Notes under the pieces: generated by a model | Database searches by the model: none | What the model was told of the DNA's origin: nothing | What the model saw: the letters and a program-made list of their open reading frames with translations, nothing else | Shown here: piece after piece, positions 8,323 through 16,316 of the stretch | Layout of the letters: every line of letters starts with the position of its first letter | Numbering within the stretch: position 1 is the stretch's first letter | Program-made: the position numbers and the translations under genes | Origin: an uncultured Oscillibacter sp. | GTDB lineage: Bacteria > Bacillota > Clostridia > Oscillospirales > Oscillospiraceae | Direction: 5' to 3' | NCBI GenBank assembly: GCA_910584075.1 | Contig: CAJTZI010000006.1 | Location: 8,871 to 72,870, forward strand | DNA: 64,000 nt

Positions 8323-8379
8323 CGTCTGTTTACCTCAGCACTTGCTTAAGCAGTTCACTCTATGCAAAAGTTTGGTAAA

Positions 8380-11300
8380 TCAGGCCTGAATGGTAGTGGC
8401 AACCTCAAGCGCGGCAGTGACCTTTGTAATCTTAATGGTCACAACCACGGTCGCCTTCGCGGCGTCAGTACCCTCGTTGATCACAAGCTGGCTCCCGTCA
8501 GCCGCGGTCGTAGTAACCTCAGCCGGAGTGGCGCCGGTAACAGCGGCCTTCTTGGTAGAGGCGCTGCTCAGAGTGGTCACACCGACCTCCGCAGCCGTGT
8601 AGGTGATGGTGATCGTATCACCAGCCTTGATCTTATCGGTCGCTCCGGAGTCAATCACGTAAGAGACCTCGTAGTCCACAATACTTCCCACACCGGTGAG
8701 CTTAGCCTTGGCAACCGCGGCGTAAACCTCGCTGTCAATATCCTCGGTGCTCGTGACATCAGCGCCTCCAGTGCCAGCGCCGCTCATCTTCACAGTGATC
8801 TTGCCGGTGCCTGCGTCAGCCGCCCACGTCAGACCGTCAGCGGTCGCCTCGAGAACCTCCGTGGAATCATCCTCGTAAGTTACCTCAACGGAGAAACCGG
8901 CAGCCTTGACAGCCGCGCCGATCTGGGCGGAGCTGGCGCCAACCGGAATCTCGATCTCGGCGAGGGCGGCTCTGGCGGCGGGCGTCGGGATGACCTTCAC
9001 ACCCTTGACTGTCATTTTCACAACCGCCACGGCGATGGCGCCGGTGGTGCTGGCGTCAATCAGCTGTGTGAAGTCCTCGCCGGTAGCGCCGGCCTTGAGC
9101 TTATAACCAGTGGGAAGGTCGGTGAAGCTGGCGGCGTCCAGATCGGCAAAGCCGGCGGCGTCCAGGGTGAGGGTGACATTCTGATACCCAACCTGAGTGG
9201 CGGCATCGTCCTTGTCCGTCCGATAGCTCACGCGCACGGTCTTGGTGCCTACGCCGGGATCCGGGGCGGCGCCGTCGGCCTCATACTCGAAGGTCACGCT
9301 CTTGTTGTCGGCGTTCTTCTCCCAGGTGACGGGGATGGTGGCCAGCTTGGGATGATAACCGGTCTTGATGGGAGCGCCGTTGATGGTATCGGGATTGGGA
9401 ATATCCACAATGTTGCCGGTGGCGGGCTTGCCGGCATTGTAGGTGCCCCACTTCTCAGCAGCATCGCTGCCGGGGAACCGGACGTTGATGGTCACGGTCA
9501 TGGTAGCGCCGCCGACACTGGTATCATTGCGGTTCTGCACCATGGTGTCAGAGTAGAACACGATCCACTCGGCAACGCCCTGGCTGTTCAGAACGGCGGT
9601 GATGATGCCGCGGAACTCCCTGGTGCCGGCAGAGGCGGGCACGGCGTCGCCCAGGCTGTCAACGGCCTCCTGGACAGTGCTGTAGGCACGGGTCTCCAGA
9701 TCGGCCTGCTCATTGCCCTGGCTGTCAATATAGCCCTCAGGCTGGATCACAACGGCCTTGGCGTCGCCGACGAAGTCCAGGCCGTAGTCGTTCTGGGCGG
9801 CGTCCACATACAGAGTGCGGCCCTGGAGACGCAGGGTGCCCATCTGGGTGGTCTTGAAGGTGAAGTCGCCGCCATAGTTATGCTCCTCAGTGTTGGCGCG
9901 GGGACGCTCCACATAGTCGAAGGTTGTGGTGTGCGCCACAGCGTCATCCTCGGGGCCGGTCAGGACCACGTCGTAGACGGTCTCGTTGTCCTTCACCTTG
10001 TGGCCGCCGGTCAGGACCTCGCCGAAGGGATAGCCGTAGATCTTATCAGCGGCAGCCGTCAGATTACCGCTGACATCGCTGCGGTCCATCTCCTTGACGT
10101 CGGTGACGATCTCGCTGTCGGCGTCCTTGTAGCGCAGCTCAACGATCTCGTACTGGTTGTTGCGCATGGTGTCGATGGTGCTGGCAAACTTGCTCTCGGC
10201 CTCCTGGGTGACGATCTCGCCGTTGATGACGGCCTCGAACTGCCAGTAGTAGGTGCCGTTCTCATAGCGCTCGTATTTCACGGGATCCAGGATGTAAGCC
10301 TTGGTGCCGTTGTTGCCCTCGGCCTCGCCCAGGATGACGGCGCCGATGATGAAGTTGTTCTTGTCGAACACAGCGTAGGCGTTCTCGCCCAGGTAGCTGT
10401 GCGTGTCGCCGGGAACGGCAATGTAGTTGTTCTCGGGATTGGTAGCAACGTTAACAGCAGAAACCCAGTCATTGGTGGGAGTCGCAGCCTTGGCGCCGTT
10501 CTTGGCAACCAGATAGTCGCCCACAACGCGGTCGCTCAGACGGGTGATGATGTCCACATCCTGCACACCGGTGTAGACACCGTTGACGTCGGTGATGGCC
10601 TTGGTGATCTCACCCTTGCCAGTGCCGGTGCCAATGTAAGCGCCGCTGACATCGTCGGTGTCCACGGTGATGAAGACGGAGTCGTCCTCGCCGTAGGCCC
10701 GGGCGGAGGTCAGGTCAAACTTGGCAGGACCGGCGCCGATGTTGACGCTGCTGTTGACATAGATCATGGTCTCGCCCATCAGCAGAGCCTCGTTGTCATC
10801 CACGCCGTCCAGACGCAGCTTGGCGCAGTTCATCTTCAGCTCGCTGTCGGCGGCGTTGCCGGTCTTGGCGGCCAGCATCATGGCCTCGCCGTCCTTGTTC
10901 ACGCAGGGCTTCAGGGTGTAAACACCGGCCTCGGTCTTGGTGTAGGTGTACCAACGGTTCAGCAGGAACACGCCGTCGCTGGCGTTGGTGCCCCAGATCT
11001 GATAATAGGCCTGGGCGTTGGTGTCGCCCTTCGTGGTGACCATGTTCTCGATGTTCTTGTTGGTGTCCTTCACGTTGACGGTCATGGTCTCCATGGTGCC
11101 GTCCAGGAAGATGCCGGAGGCCTCAGCCGTCTTGACGGAGAGGTTGCTGTTGCGCATGTCGTAGCCGGTCACGAACACATACTGCTTGGTGCCCTCGAAC
11201 AGGTCGACGCCGATGAAGTAGCCGTACTTGTCGAGATACACATTGTAGGTGTTGGTGGTCAGCAGGTCGGCGTCGTACTGGTTCAGAGTGTCGGCGTCAT

Positions 11301-12792
11301 AGTAGGCGCGGTTGCTCTTCTTGTACTCGTCGCCGCCTGTGGTCAGGGTCTTGGGATAGAGAGCGGCGGTGCTGTCGTCCTTGCCGTTGGAGAACTTGGT
11401 GACAGTGCTCTCCTCCAGGATCTCGGGCTCCTCCAGGTCAACGATCTCCAGCAAAGAGGTGTCCTTGTCGGACATCCGGATCAGGTAGAAGGCGTCGGAG
11501 GTGACGTCAACGGCCTCGGGAACGTCCTCGGAGTGGGCGTTCTTGCTGACGCTGACAACACCGGTGCCGGTCAGGCCCTTGAAGACCTTCAACGAGGCGG
11601 TCTCGCGGCTCTCGTTGTAAGAGCTGGTGGCCTGGCCCAGCCAGGTGTGGATGGAGACGATGCGGACGATCTCGGCGTCCTTGTCGATGAAGATCTCGGT
11701 GAGCACGCCGTTGCCTGTGATGCCCAGATCATCGGTGTTGGAGCGCTTCAGCTCGGCGGAGATGATCTCCTCGGCGGTGCCGATATAGTTGTACTGGGTG
11801 TAATCGGTGCCGTTGGTGCCGGTGTTGTTGGCCTCGTGGCCGTCCACGTAGACCTCGAGATCGAAGTCACGGATGGTGGCGGAGCCCAGCAGGTCGTACA
11901 GGTCGCGACCGGAAACGCCCTTGGTGTAGGTCTCCAGCAGCTTGTCGTGGTCGACCCAGGTGCCGATCTGGATCTTCTTGTCGTACACCCAGGTGTGGGC
12001 GGGACGCATGAAGATGTCGTCATCGGGGGTCTTCACCAGCTTGCTGAAATACTCCTCGGCGAACTGGATGATGTCATCCTCGCGGATGTTGTTCACCCGG
12101 CTCTGCTGAGACTTCCAAGTACGGCTCTGCGCGCCGCCGGAAGACAGCGTGACCTCAGTGCCGTTGATGTTGGTGGTCAGGCGCTGGCCGTACTCCACCA
12201 GGTCAGCCTGGAGAGTGTTGAAGGCATACAGGCAGGCCTCCTCGCGGTTCACGGCCTTGATGCCGTTGAACTCGCCCACGAGGCCGGAGTTCAGGCCGAT
12301 GCCGATGGCCTGCTTGGCCACGTTGATGGACCAGTTGTCGCCAACATAGCCCTCAAGGGTGGAATCGTAGCCCAGAGCGCCCAGCAGCATCTTCATGAAG
12401 GCGTAGCCGGTCAGGGTGCCGCCGGGACGGAAAGAACCGTCGGCGTAGCCGCTGATGATGCCTTCCTTGGCGCAGTAGGCGATGTAGCCGGCGAACTCGT
12501 GGCTGGCGGGAACGTCCCGGTAGGGGGCGGTGTCCGCGTGGAGCTCGACAGCGGTGGTGGGACCCAGGATCAGGTTGCAGATGATCTTCGCGGCAGCCTG
12601 ACGGGTCAGGGTGTTGGTGGGATTGAACTTGCCGTCGGCATAGCCGTCGACAACTCCAATCTCGGAGATCACGGCGACGGCTTCATCATAGGTGATGGTG
12701 TCGCCATCCGTGAAGTCCTTGGCCCCGGCGCTGACGGTCACAAGGCTCATGACCATAACCAGCGTCAGGACCAGAGAGAGAAATCTCTTCAT
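8380..12792 (-). CDS. Large SLH-domain surface (S-layer-type) protein
   Basis: 1,470 residues. A signal peptide (about 1-24, MKRFLSLVLTLVMVMSLVTV then AGA) is followed by two clear S-layer homology repeats: VVDGYADGKFNPTNTLTRQ near residue 47 and IISGYADGSFRPGGTLTG near residue 112. A weaker third repeat lies around 150-200. SLH domains bind pyruvylated secondary wall polymer. The rest is a long beta-rich, Thr/Asp/Gly-rich exported region; near residue 1345 a bacterial-Ig-like segment (SVEVTYEDDSTEVL) is visible. The start has a strong AAGGAGGA site and the upstream promoter predicts a leader of about 210 nt, both typical of an abundant surface protein. Codon usage is more A/T-tolerant than that of its neighbours. 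Confidence 0.9.
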   Translation of the reverse strand: MKRFLSLVLTLVMVMSLVTVSAGAKDFTDGDTITYDEAVAVISEIGVVDGYADGKFNPTNTLTRQAAAKIICNLILGPTTAVELHADTAPYRDVPASHEFAGYIAYCAKEGIISGYADGSFRPGGTLTGYAFMKMLLGALGYDSTLEGYVGDNWSINVAKQAIGIGLNSGLVGEFNGIKAVNREEACLYAFNTLQADLVEYGQRLTTNINGTEVTLSSGGAQSRTWKSQQSRVNNIREDDIIQFAEEYFSKLVKTPDDDIFMRPAHTWVYDKKIQIGTWVDHDKLLETYTKGVSGRDLYDLLGSATIRDFDLEVYVDGHEANNTGTNGTDYTQYNYIGTAEEIISAELKRSNTDDLGITGNGVLTEIFIDKDAEIVRIVSIHTWLGQATSSYNESRETASLKVFKGLTGTGVVSVSKNAHSEDVPEAVDVTSDAFYLIRMSDKDTSLLEIVDLEEPEILEESTVTKFSNGKDDSTAALYPKTLTTGGDEYKKSNRAYYDADTLNQYDADLLTTNTYNVYLDKYGYFIGVDLFEGTKQYVFVTGYDMRNSNLSVKTAEASGIFLDGTMETMTVNVKDTNKNIENMVTTKGDTNAQAYYQIWGTNASDGVFLLNRWYTYTKTEAGVYTLKPCVNKDGEAMMLAAKTGNAADSELKMNCAKLRLDGVDDNEALLMGETMIYVNSSVNIGAGPAKFDLTSARAYGEDDSVFITVDTDDVSGAYIGTGTGKGEITKAITDVNGVYTGVQDVDIITRLSDRVVGDYLVAKNGAKAATPTNDWVSAVNVATNPENNYIAVPGDTHSYLGENAYAVFDKNNFIIGAVILGEAEGNNGTKAYILDPVKYERYENGTYYWQFEAVINGEIVTQEAESKFASTIDTMRNNQYEIVELRYKDADSEIVTDVKEMDRSDVSGNLTAAADKIYGYPFGEVLTGGHKVKDNETVYDVVLTGPEDDAVAHTTTFDYVERPRANTEEHNYGGDFTFKTTQMGTLRLQGRTLYVDAAQNDYGLDFVGDAKAVVIQPEGYIDSQGNEQADLETRAYSTVQEAVDSLGDAVPASAGTREFRGIITAVLNSQGVAEWIVFYSDTMVQNRNDTSVGGATMTVTINVRFPGSDAAEKWGTYNAGKPATGNIVDIPNPDTINGAPIKTGYHPKLATIPVTWEKNADNKSVTFEYEADGAAPDPGVGTKTVRVSYRTDKDDAATQVGYQNVTLTLDAAGFADLDAASFTDLPTGYKLKAGATGEDFTQLIDASTTGAIAVAVVKMTVKGVKVIPTPAARAALAEIEIPVGASSAQIGAAVKAAGFSVEVTYEDDSTEVLEATADGLTWAADAGTGKITVKMSGAGTGGADVTSTEDIDSEVYAAVAKAKLTGVGSIVDYEVSYVIDSGATDKIKAGDTITITYTAAEVGVTTLSSASTKKAAVTGATPAEVTTTAADGSQLVINEGTDAAKATVVVTIKITKVTAALEVATTIQA

Positions 12793-13013
12793 GGGGTGTC
12801 CTCCTTTTTGATTTTTGCGAACCGTCCGCCGGGGCTCCGGAAACCGTCCGGGCTTCGTGCCGGGGCTAGCACCTCAGAAAAAATCCGGGATCCAGCACCA
12901 GGCCGGGAAGAGCGCCGAAGCGTCCAGCATCCGCTTCGCAGGTTCAATTTAGCAGTCCCGCCCCCGTCTGTCTACGATTTCAGGGGTTTTGTTAAGAAGG
13001 TGAAAAAATGCGC

Positions 13014-13042
13014 ATTCTATCTATTTTTTGCTTGAATTACAA
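13014..13042 (-). promoter_or_regulatory. Promoter of the surface-protein gene
   Basis: Minus strand: TTGTAA (13042-13037), 17 bases, TAGAAT (13019-13014). The start near 13007 leaves an untranslated leader of roughly 210 nt before the ATG at 12792. The 297-base gap 12793-13089 holds no gene. Confidence 0.6.
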
Positions 13043-13089
13043 ATGTAACCCATAGAAATATTGCCGTAACAAAAGGGCGGGGCGAAGGC

Positions 13090-14367
13090 TCACCGCGCCT
13101 CCGCCTCCGCCCGGGTATTCAAATAGTATTTCTGCCGCACCTGGACCAGCTCCCCGGCCTCCACCAGATGCCTCAGAATTACGCTGCACTGCTTGCTCCC
13201 GACGCGGAGCACCCCGGCGATGTCCTGCCGGTAAGCAAAGCCCACCTGCTCCAGATATGCCCGGATGGCGGCGGAATGCTCCTCCGGCGGCACCACCGTG
13301 CCGGGGAGATAGTACTTGCCCCCAACCCGCACCAGCTTGTGCCCGCCGGTCATCCGCCGCAGGAGGTTGTAGGCCGAGGCGCTGGTGACGCCCAGAGCTT
13401 CCATGACGTCCCCCCGGGAGACGGCCCCCTTCCGGCGGACCAGCTCCAGCACTCCTCCCTCCGTGCCGCCCCGGCTGACGCTGCAGTGCAGGTCCCGCAG
13501 CGTCACCTGATCCATGCCGCCCCGGATGAGGGCCGTCCGCACAATCCGGGAGAGACGGGCCACATCCACGGGGCGTCCGGCGCTGTCGGAGAGGAGGACG
13601 CGGGGGTCCTCCCCGCCCCGCTCCCGCCGCTCCAGCAGCAGCTGGCGGACGGTGCTGCTGATCTGGACCTCCCGGCCCTCCAGCCTCAGGACGCCGGCCT
13701 CAAAGTCCACCTGCTCCCAGGTCAGGGCCGCGATCTCGCCGCCGGAGAGGCCCATCTGCCACGTGAGCCACAGCGCCAGACCCGCCGCCGTGTTCCTCTC
13801 CGCCTGTAAAATTTTCCAAAGGCGGAACTCGTCCACGGGGACGGGCTGCCGGGGCTGGCGCAGGGTGGGCCTGCGGTCCGCCTCCATATGCTCGGAAAAA
13901 TGCAGCTGGAGCGTCCGCACCTCCATGCCGGTGATCTGGGCCACATAGGCGGCGGTGCGGGTCTGGAGCTGGCGGATGATGTAATCGTGGCGCAAATCGA
14001 TCAGGCGGACCGCCGTCTGGTCCTCGCTGTCCAGCTCCCGCCGGGCCGCCCGGGAGATGGCTTGGGGCTGCATGGGCTTGCCGAACCGCTCCGAGCACAC
14101 CACGTACTCCGACACCCGGCTCCGCTGGCCGTAAATCCGCCGCAGATATTCCTCCATCTCCCGCTCCATGGGCATCTCCCGCCCCGCCAGAAGGACCCTG
14201 TGGTCCAGAAAGGAGACCTGATCCCAGGTCAGCGTGGTGATCTCCTCCCGCAAAAGCCCCTGGAGCCACGCCAGGCGCAGAATGGCCCCGGCCGCGTTTT
14301 CCGGATTTTTCTCCAGCAGCCGGCGCATGGCCGCCTCATCCGGCCGGTTGACGGTGTATGTTCCCAT
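13090..14367 (-). CDS. Degenerate tandem tyrosine-recombinase-like protein with C-terminal winged helices
   Basis: 425 residues from the ATG at 14367, which has GAGGAGG seven bases upstream; the longer ORF start at 14409 lacks a site. Two integrase-like halves are visible: residues about 10-165 (LAWLQGLLREEITTLTWDQV, later LIDLRHDYIIRQL) and about 185-305 (TWQMGLSGGEIAALTWEQV). The first catalytic Arg (G-x-R-x-x-E) is replaced by Leu and Ser respectively. The His of H-x-x-R is missing in both and no tyrosine motif is clear, so recombination activity is unlikely. Residues about 310-425 resemble two winged-helix units (GAVSRGDVMEALGVTSASAYNLLRRM and a second KQCSVILRHLVEAGELVQV). It is probably a DNA-binding regulator derived from a recombinase. 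Confidence 0.7.
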   Translation of the reverse strand: MGTYTVNRPDEAAMRRLLEKNPENAAGAILRLAWLQGLLREEITTLTWDQVSFLDHRVLLAGREMPMEREMEEYLRRIYGQRSRVSEYVVCSERFGKPMQPQAISRAARRELDSEDQTAVRLIDLRHDYIIRQLQTRTAAYVAQITGMEVRTLQLHFSEHMEADRRPTLRQPRQPVPVDEFRLWKILQAERNTAAGLALWLTWQMGLSGGEIAALTWEQVDFEAGVLRLEGREVQISSTVRQLLLERRERGGEDPRVLLSDSAGRPVDVARLSRIVRTALIRGGMDQVTLRDLHCSVSRGGTEGGVLELVRRKGAVSRGDVMEALGVTSASAYNLLRRMTGGHKLVRVGGKYYLPGTVVPPEEHSAAIRAYLEQVGFAYRQDIAGVLRVGSKQCSVILRHLVEAGELVQVRQKYYLNTRAEAEAR

Positions 14368-14412
14368 ATGCGGCCTCCTCTCTCCCGTTGGGTTACACTT
14401 GTGATGCAAGCG

Positions 14413-14464
14413 ACTAAAATGTAAAGATTTTCCATTTTCAAAATGGTTTGTCTCCCATTTTAGT
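14413..14464. repeat. Nested palindrome with four AAAATG/CATTTT half-sites
   Basis: Outer arms ACTAAAATG (14413-14421) and CATTTTAGT (14456-14464) enclose a second palindrome CCATTTT-C-AAAATGG (14432-14446); all four share one centre near 14439. It lies 45 bases upstream of the recombinase-like gene's ATG, so it is probably an operator or a recombinase-type core-binding site. Confidence 0.65.
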
Positions 14465-14555
14465 GAGAAAAAGCCGGTTGGAATATGAGCGATTTCCGGG
14501 GAATTGTCGTATTTTTGACAGTTTTCGAAAAATTGTAGTATGCGGAAAATAAAAA

Positions 14556-14586
14556 GTCCGGCGTCCTCCGAAGGCGGATGCCGGAC
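14556..14586 (-). terminator. Intrinsic terminator, minus direction, without an obvious upstream gene
   Basis: Stem GTCCGGC/GCCGGAC with an imperfect inner stem. On the minus strand it is followed by TTTTTATTTT. No minus-strand gene starts between it and xdhC, so it either blocks antisense transcription or ends a short unannotated RNA. Confidence 0.55.
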
Positions 14587-14625
14587 CCTGCGAAATTATT
14601 TACAGAAAATTACCGCCGGGATTAT

Positions 14626-14653
14626 TTGCCCCGGGGCGAAAATGTGTTATCAT
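14626..14653 (+). promoter_or_regulatory. Candidate promoter of the xdhC-like gene
   Basis: TTGCCC (14626-14631), 16 bases, TATCAT (14648-14653), ending 26 bases before the start codon. Confidence 0.45.
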
Positions 14654-14679
14654 AGAAAAAACGAGAGAGGGTGATGCAT

Positions 14680-15684
14680 ATGCGGGAATGGGTGCGGAAG
14701 ATTGTCCACGCCCTGGAGGCAGGCACACCGGCGGAGCTGGTGGCTGTGACGGAGGCCAGCGGCTCCACCCCCCGGGGGGCCGGGGCGCTGATGGCGGTGT
14801 TTCCCGGTGGACGGGCCCTGGGGACAATCGGCGGCGGCAGTGTGGAGTACGAGGCCCAGCGGCTGGCCGCGGAGCTGCTGGAGCGGGGCAGCTGTGCCCT
14901 GCGGAGCTTCCGGTTCGTCCAGGGGGACGCCGCCAGCCTGGGCATGGTCTGCGGCGGCGATGTGACGGTGCGGTTCCAGCACCTCCCCGCCGGGGACGCC
15001 CGAATCATCGCCGTGCTGCGGGACCTGATGGAGGCCTCCGCCGGGGACCTGGACACCTGGCTGGTGCTGAATATCCGGGAGGACGCCGCCGTTATGGGCA
15101 CGGCGGACCGGAACGGCCCCCGGCACCTGGAGACTCCTCCGGAGGACCTGCCCGCCCTGCTGCAAAACCGGCCCGCCCTCTGCGGCGGCTGGCTGGCCGT
15201 CCCCATGGTGCGGGCGGGACGGGTCTATATCTTCGGCGGCGGGCATGTCTCCCGGGCGCTGGTGCCCGCTATCGCGGCGGTGGGCTTCCGCCCGGTGGTC
15301 TACGATGACCGGCCCGAATTTGCCGCCCCCGCCCTCTTCCCCCAGGCGGAAGCGGTCCTCACCGGGGATTTCAAGGACATCGGCCGGCAGATTGTCCTGA
15401 CGGCGGATGACTACGTGGTCGTCATGACCCGGGGACACCAGGCGGACTACGAGGTGCTGGAGCAGACCCTCCGCAGCGGCGTGAAATACCTGGGATGCAT
15501 CGGCTCCAGGCGGAAGCTGGCCCTGTGCGAAGAGCGCCTGCTGGCGGCGGGGTTCACGGCGGAGGAGTATGCCAGGGTCCACGCCCCCATCGGGCTTCCC
15601 ATCGGCGCGGAGACGCCGGAGGAGATCGCCGTCTCTGTCACGGCCCAGCTGATCGCCGTCCGGGCGGGACTGCCGGGAGTCTGA
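14680..15684 (+). CDS. XdhC/CoxI family protein (molybdenum hydroxylase accessory factor)
   Basis: About 334 residues. The N-terminal XdhC/CoxI domain (AVTEASGSTPRGAGA near residue 24) is followed by a Rossmann-type XdhC_C domain (VYIFGGGHVSRAL near residue 182; DDYVVVMTRGHQAD; YLGCIGSRRK). Family members bind molybdopterin cytosine dinucleotide and insert sulfurated cofactor into xanthine dehydrogenase-type hydroxylases. No hydroxylase or cofactor gene is in the window, so its client is elsewhere. ATG 14680 is about nine bases from GAGAGAGG; ATG 14674 is possible. Confidence 0.88.
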   Translation: MREWVRKIVHALEAGTPAELVAVTEASGSTPRGAGALMAVFPGGRALGTIGGGSVEYEAQRLAAELLERGSCALRSFRFVQGDAASLGMVCGGDVTVRFQHLPAGDARIIAVLRDLMEASAGDLDTWLVLNIREDAAVMGTADRNGPRHLETPPEDLPALLQNRPALCGGWLAVPMVRAGRVYIFGGGHVSRALVPAIAAVGFRPVVYDDRPEFAAPALFPQAEAVLTGDFKDIGRQIVLTADDYVVVMTRGHQADYEVLEQTLRSGVKYLGCIGSRRKLALCEERLLAAGFTAEEYARVHAPIGLPIGAETPEEIAVSVTAQLIAVRAGLPGV

Positions 15685-15688
15685 GGTC

Positions 15689-15718
15689 TTGCCAAATCCC
15701 ACAAAAGTGTGTTATAAT
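15689..15718 (+). promoter_or_regulatory. Promoter of the deaminase operon
   Basis: TTGCCA (15689-15694), 18 bases, TATAAT (15713-15718). The leader is about 45 nt and includes a GACGGAGGG ribosome site. Confidence 0.65.
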
Positions 15719-15768
15719 TTGCGGGTGCAGTGATACAAATTTCCAAATAGAAAGACGGAGGGCTGTCC

Positions 15769-16269
15769 ATGAAGCGCATCAGCAAGGAGAACTACTATCT
15801 GGACATTGCGGAGACCGTGCTGGAGCGGGCCACCTGCCTGCGCCGGGTCTACGGGGCCATCATCGTGAAAAACGATGAAATCATCGCCACCGGCTACAAC
15901 GGCGCCCCCCGGGGCCGGGCCAACTGCGTGGACCTGGGCTACTGCTCCCGGGAGGCCATGCGGGTGCCCCGGGGCGAGCGGTACGAGCTGTGCCGCAGCG
16001 TCCACGCCGAGGCCAACGCCATCATCTCCGCCGCACGGCGGGACACCGTGGGCGGCACGCTGTATCTGGTGGGCCGGGATGCCCAAACCGGCGCGCTCCT
16101 CTCCGACGCCACCTCCTGCTCCATGTGCCGCAGGCTGGTAATCAACGCGGGACTGGAGAAGGTGGTCATCCGCCGCACGGAGACCGAGTTCCAGGTGGTG
16201 GACGTGGAGGAGTGGATCGCCCAGGACGACCTCCTGGTTCCTCCGGAACAGGTCCCGGACCTGCCCTGA
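15769..16269 (+). CDS. dCMP deaminase family protein (ComEB-like)
   Basis: 166-residue zinc deaminase. The HAE motif (H79, E81) and C117-x2-C120 (SCSMC) supply zinc ligands and the proton shuttle. The extended segment VDLGYCSREAMRVPRGERYELCRSVHAE follows the dCMP-deaminase pattern rather than tRNA or guanine deaminases. It would convert dCMP to dUMP for dTTP supply, and ComEB homologs are named from a competence operon. It is the first gene of a two-gene unit with the pyruvyltransferase-FrhB fusion, but a functional link is not evident. Confidence 0.85.
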   Translation: MKRISKENYYLDIAETVLERATCLRRVYGAIIVKNDEIIATGYNGAPRGRANCVDLGYCSREAMRVPRGERYELCRSVHAEANAIISAARRDTVGGTLYLVGRDAQTGALLSDATSCSMCRRLVINAGLEKVVIRRTETEFQVVDVEEWIAQDDLLVPPEQVPDLP

Positions 16270-16316
16270 CAGCAGAGAGCGCCATATGGCCATATGAAAG
16301 AAAGGAAGTCTTGGCC

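Noticed and set aside
8362..13035. A 1,557-codon open frame on the plus strand, antisense to the surface-protein gene
   Set aside because: The opposite strand has a signal peptide, SLH repeats, ribosome site and promoter. The plus frame is a Gly/Val/Leu/His-rich mirror with no domain and no ribosome site.
15990..16316. Longer N-terminus for the pyruvyltransferase-FrhB protein
   Set aside because: It overlaps the deaminase gene almost entirely, and its translation is unlike the family; TTG 16317 starts exactly at the conserved N-terminus.
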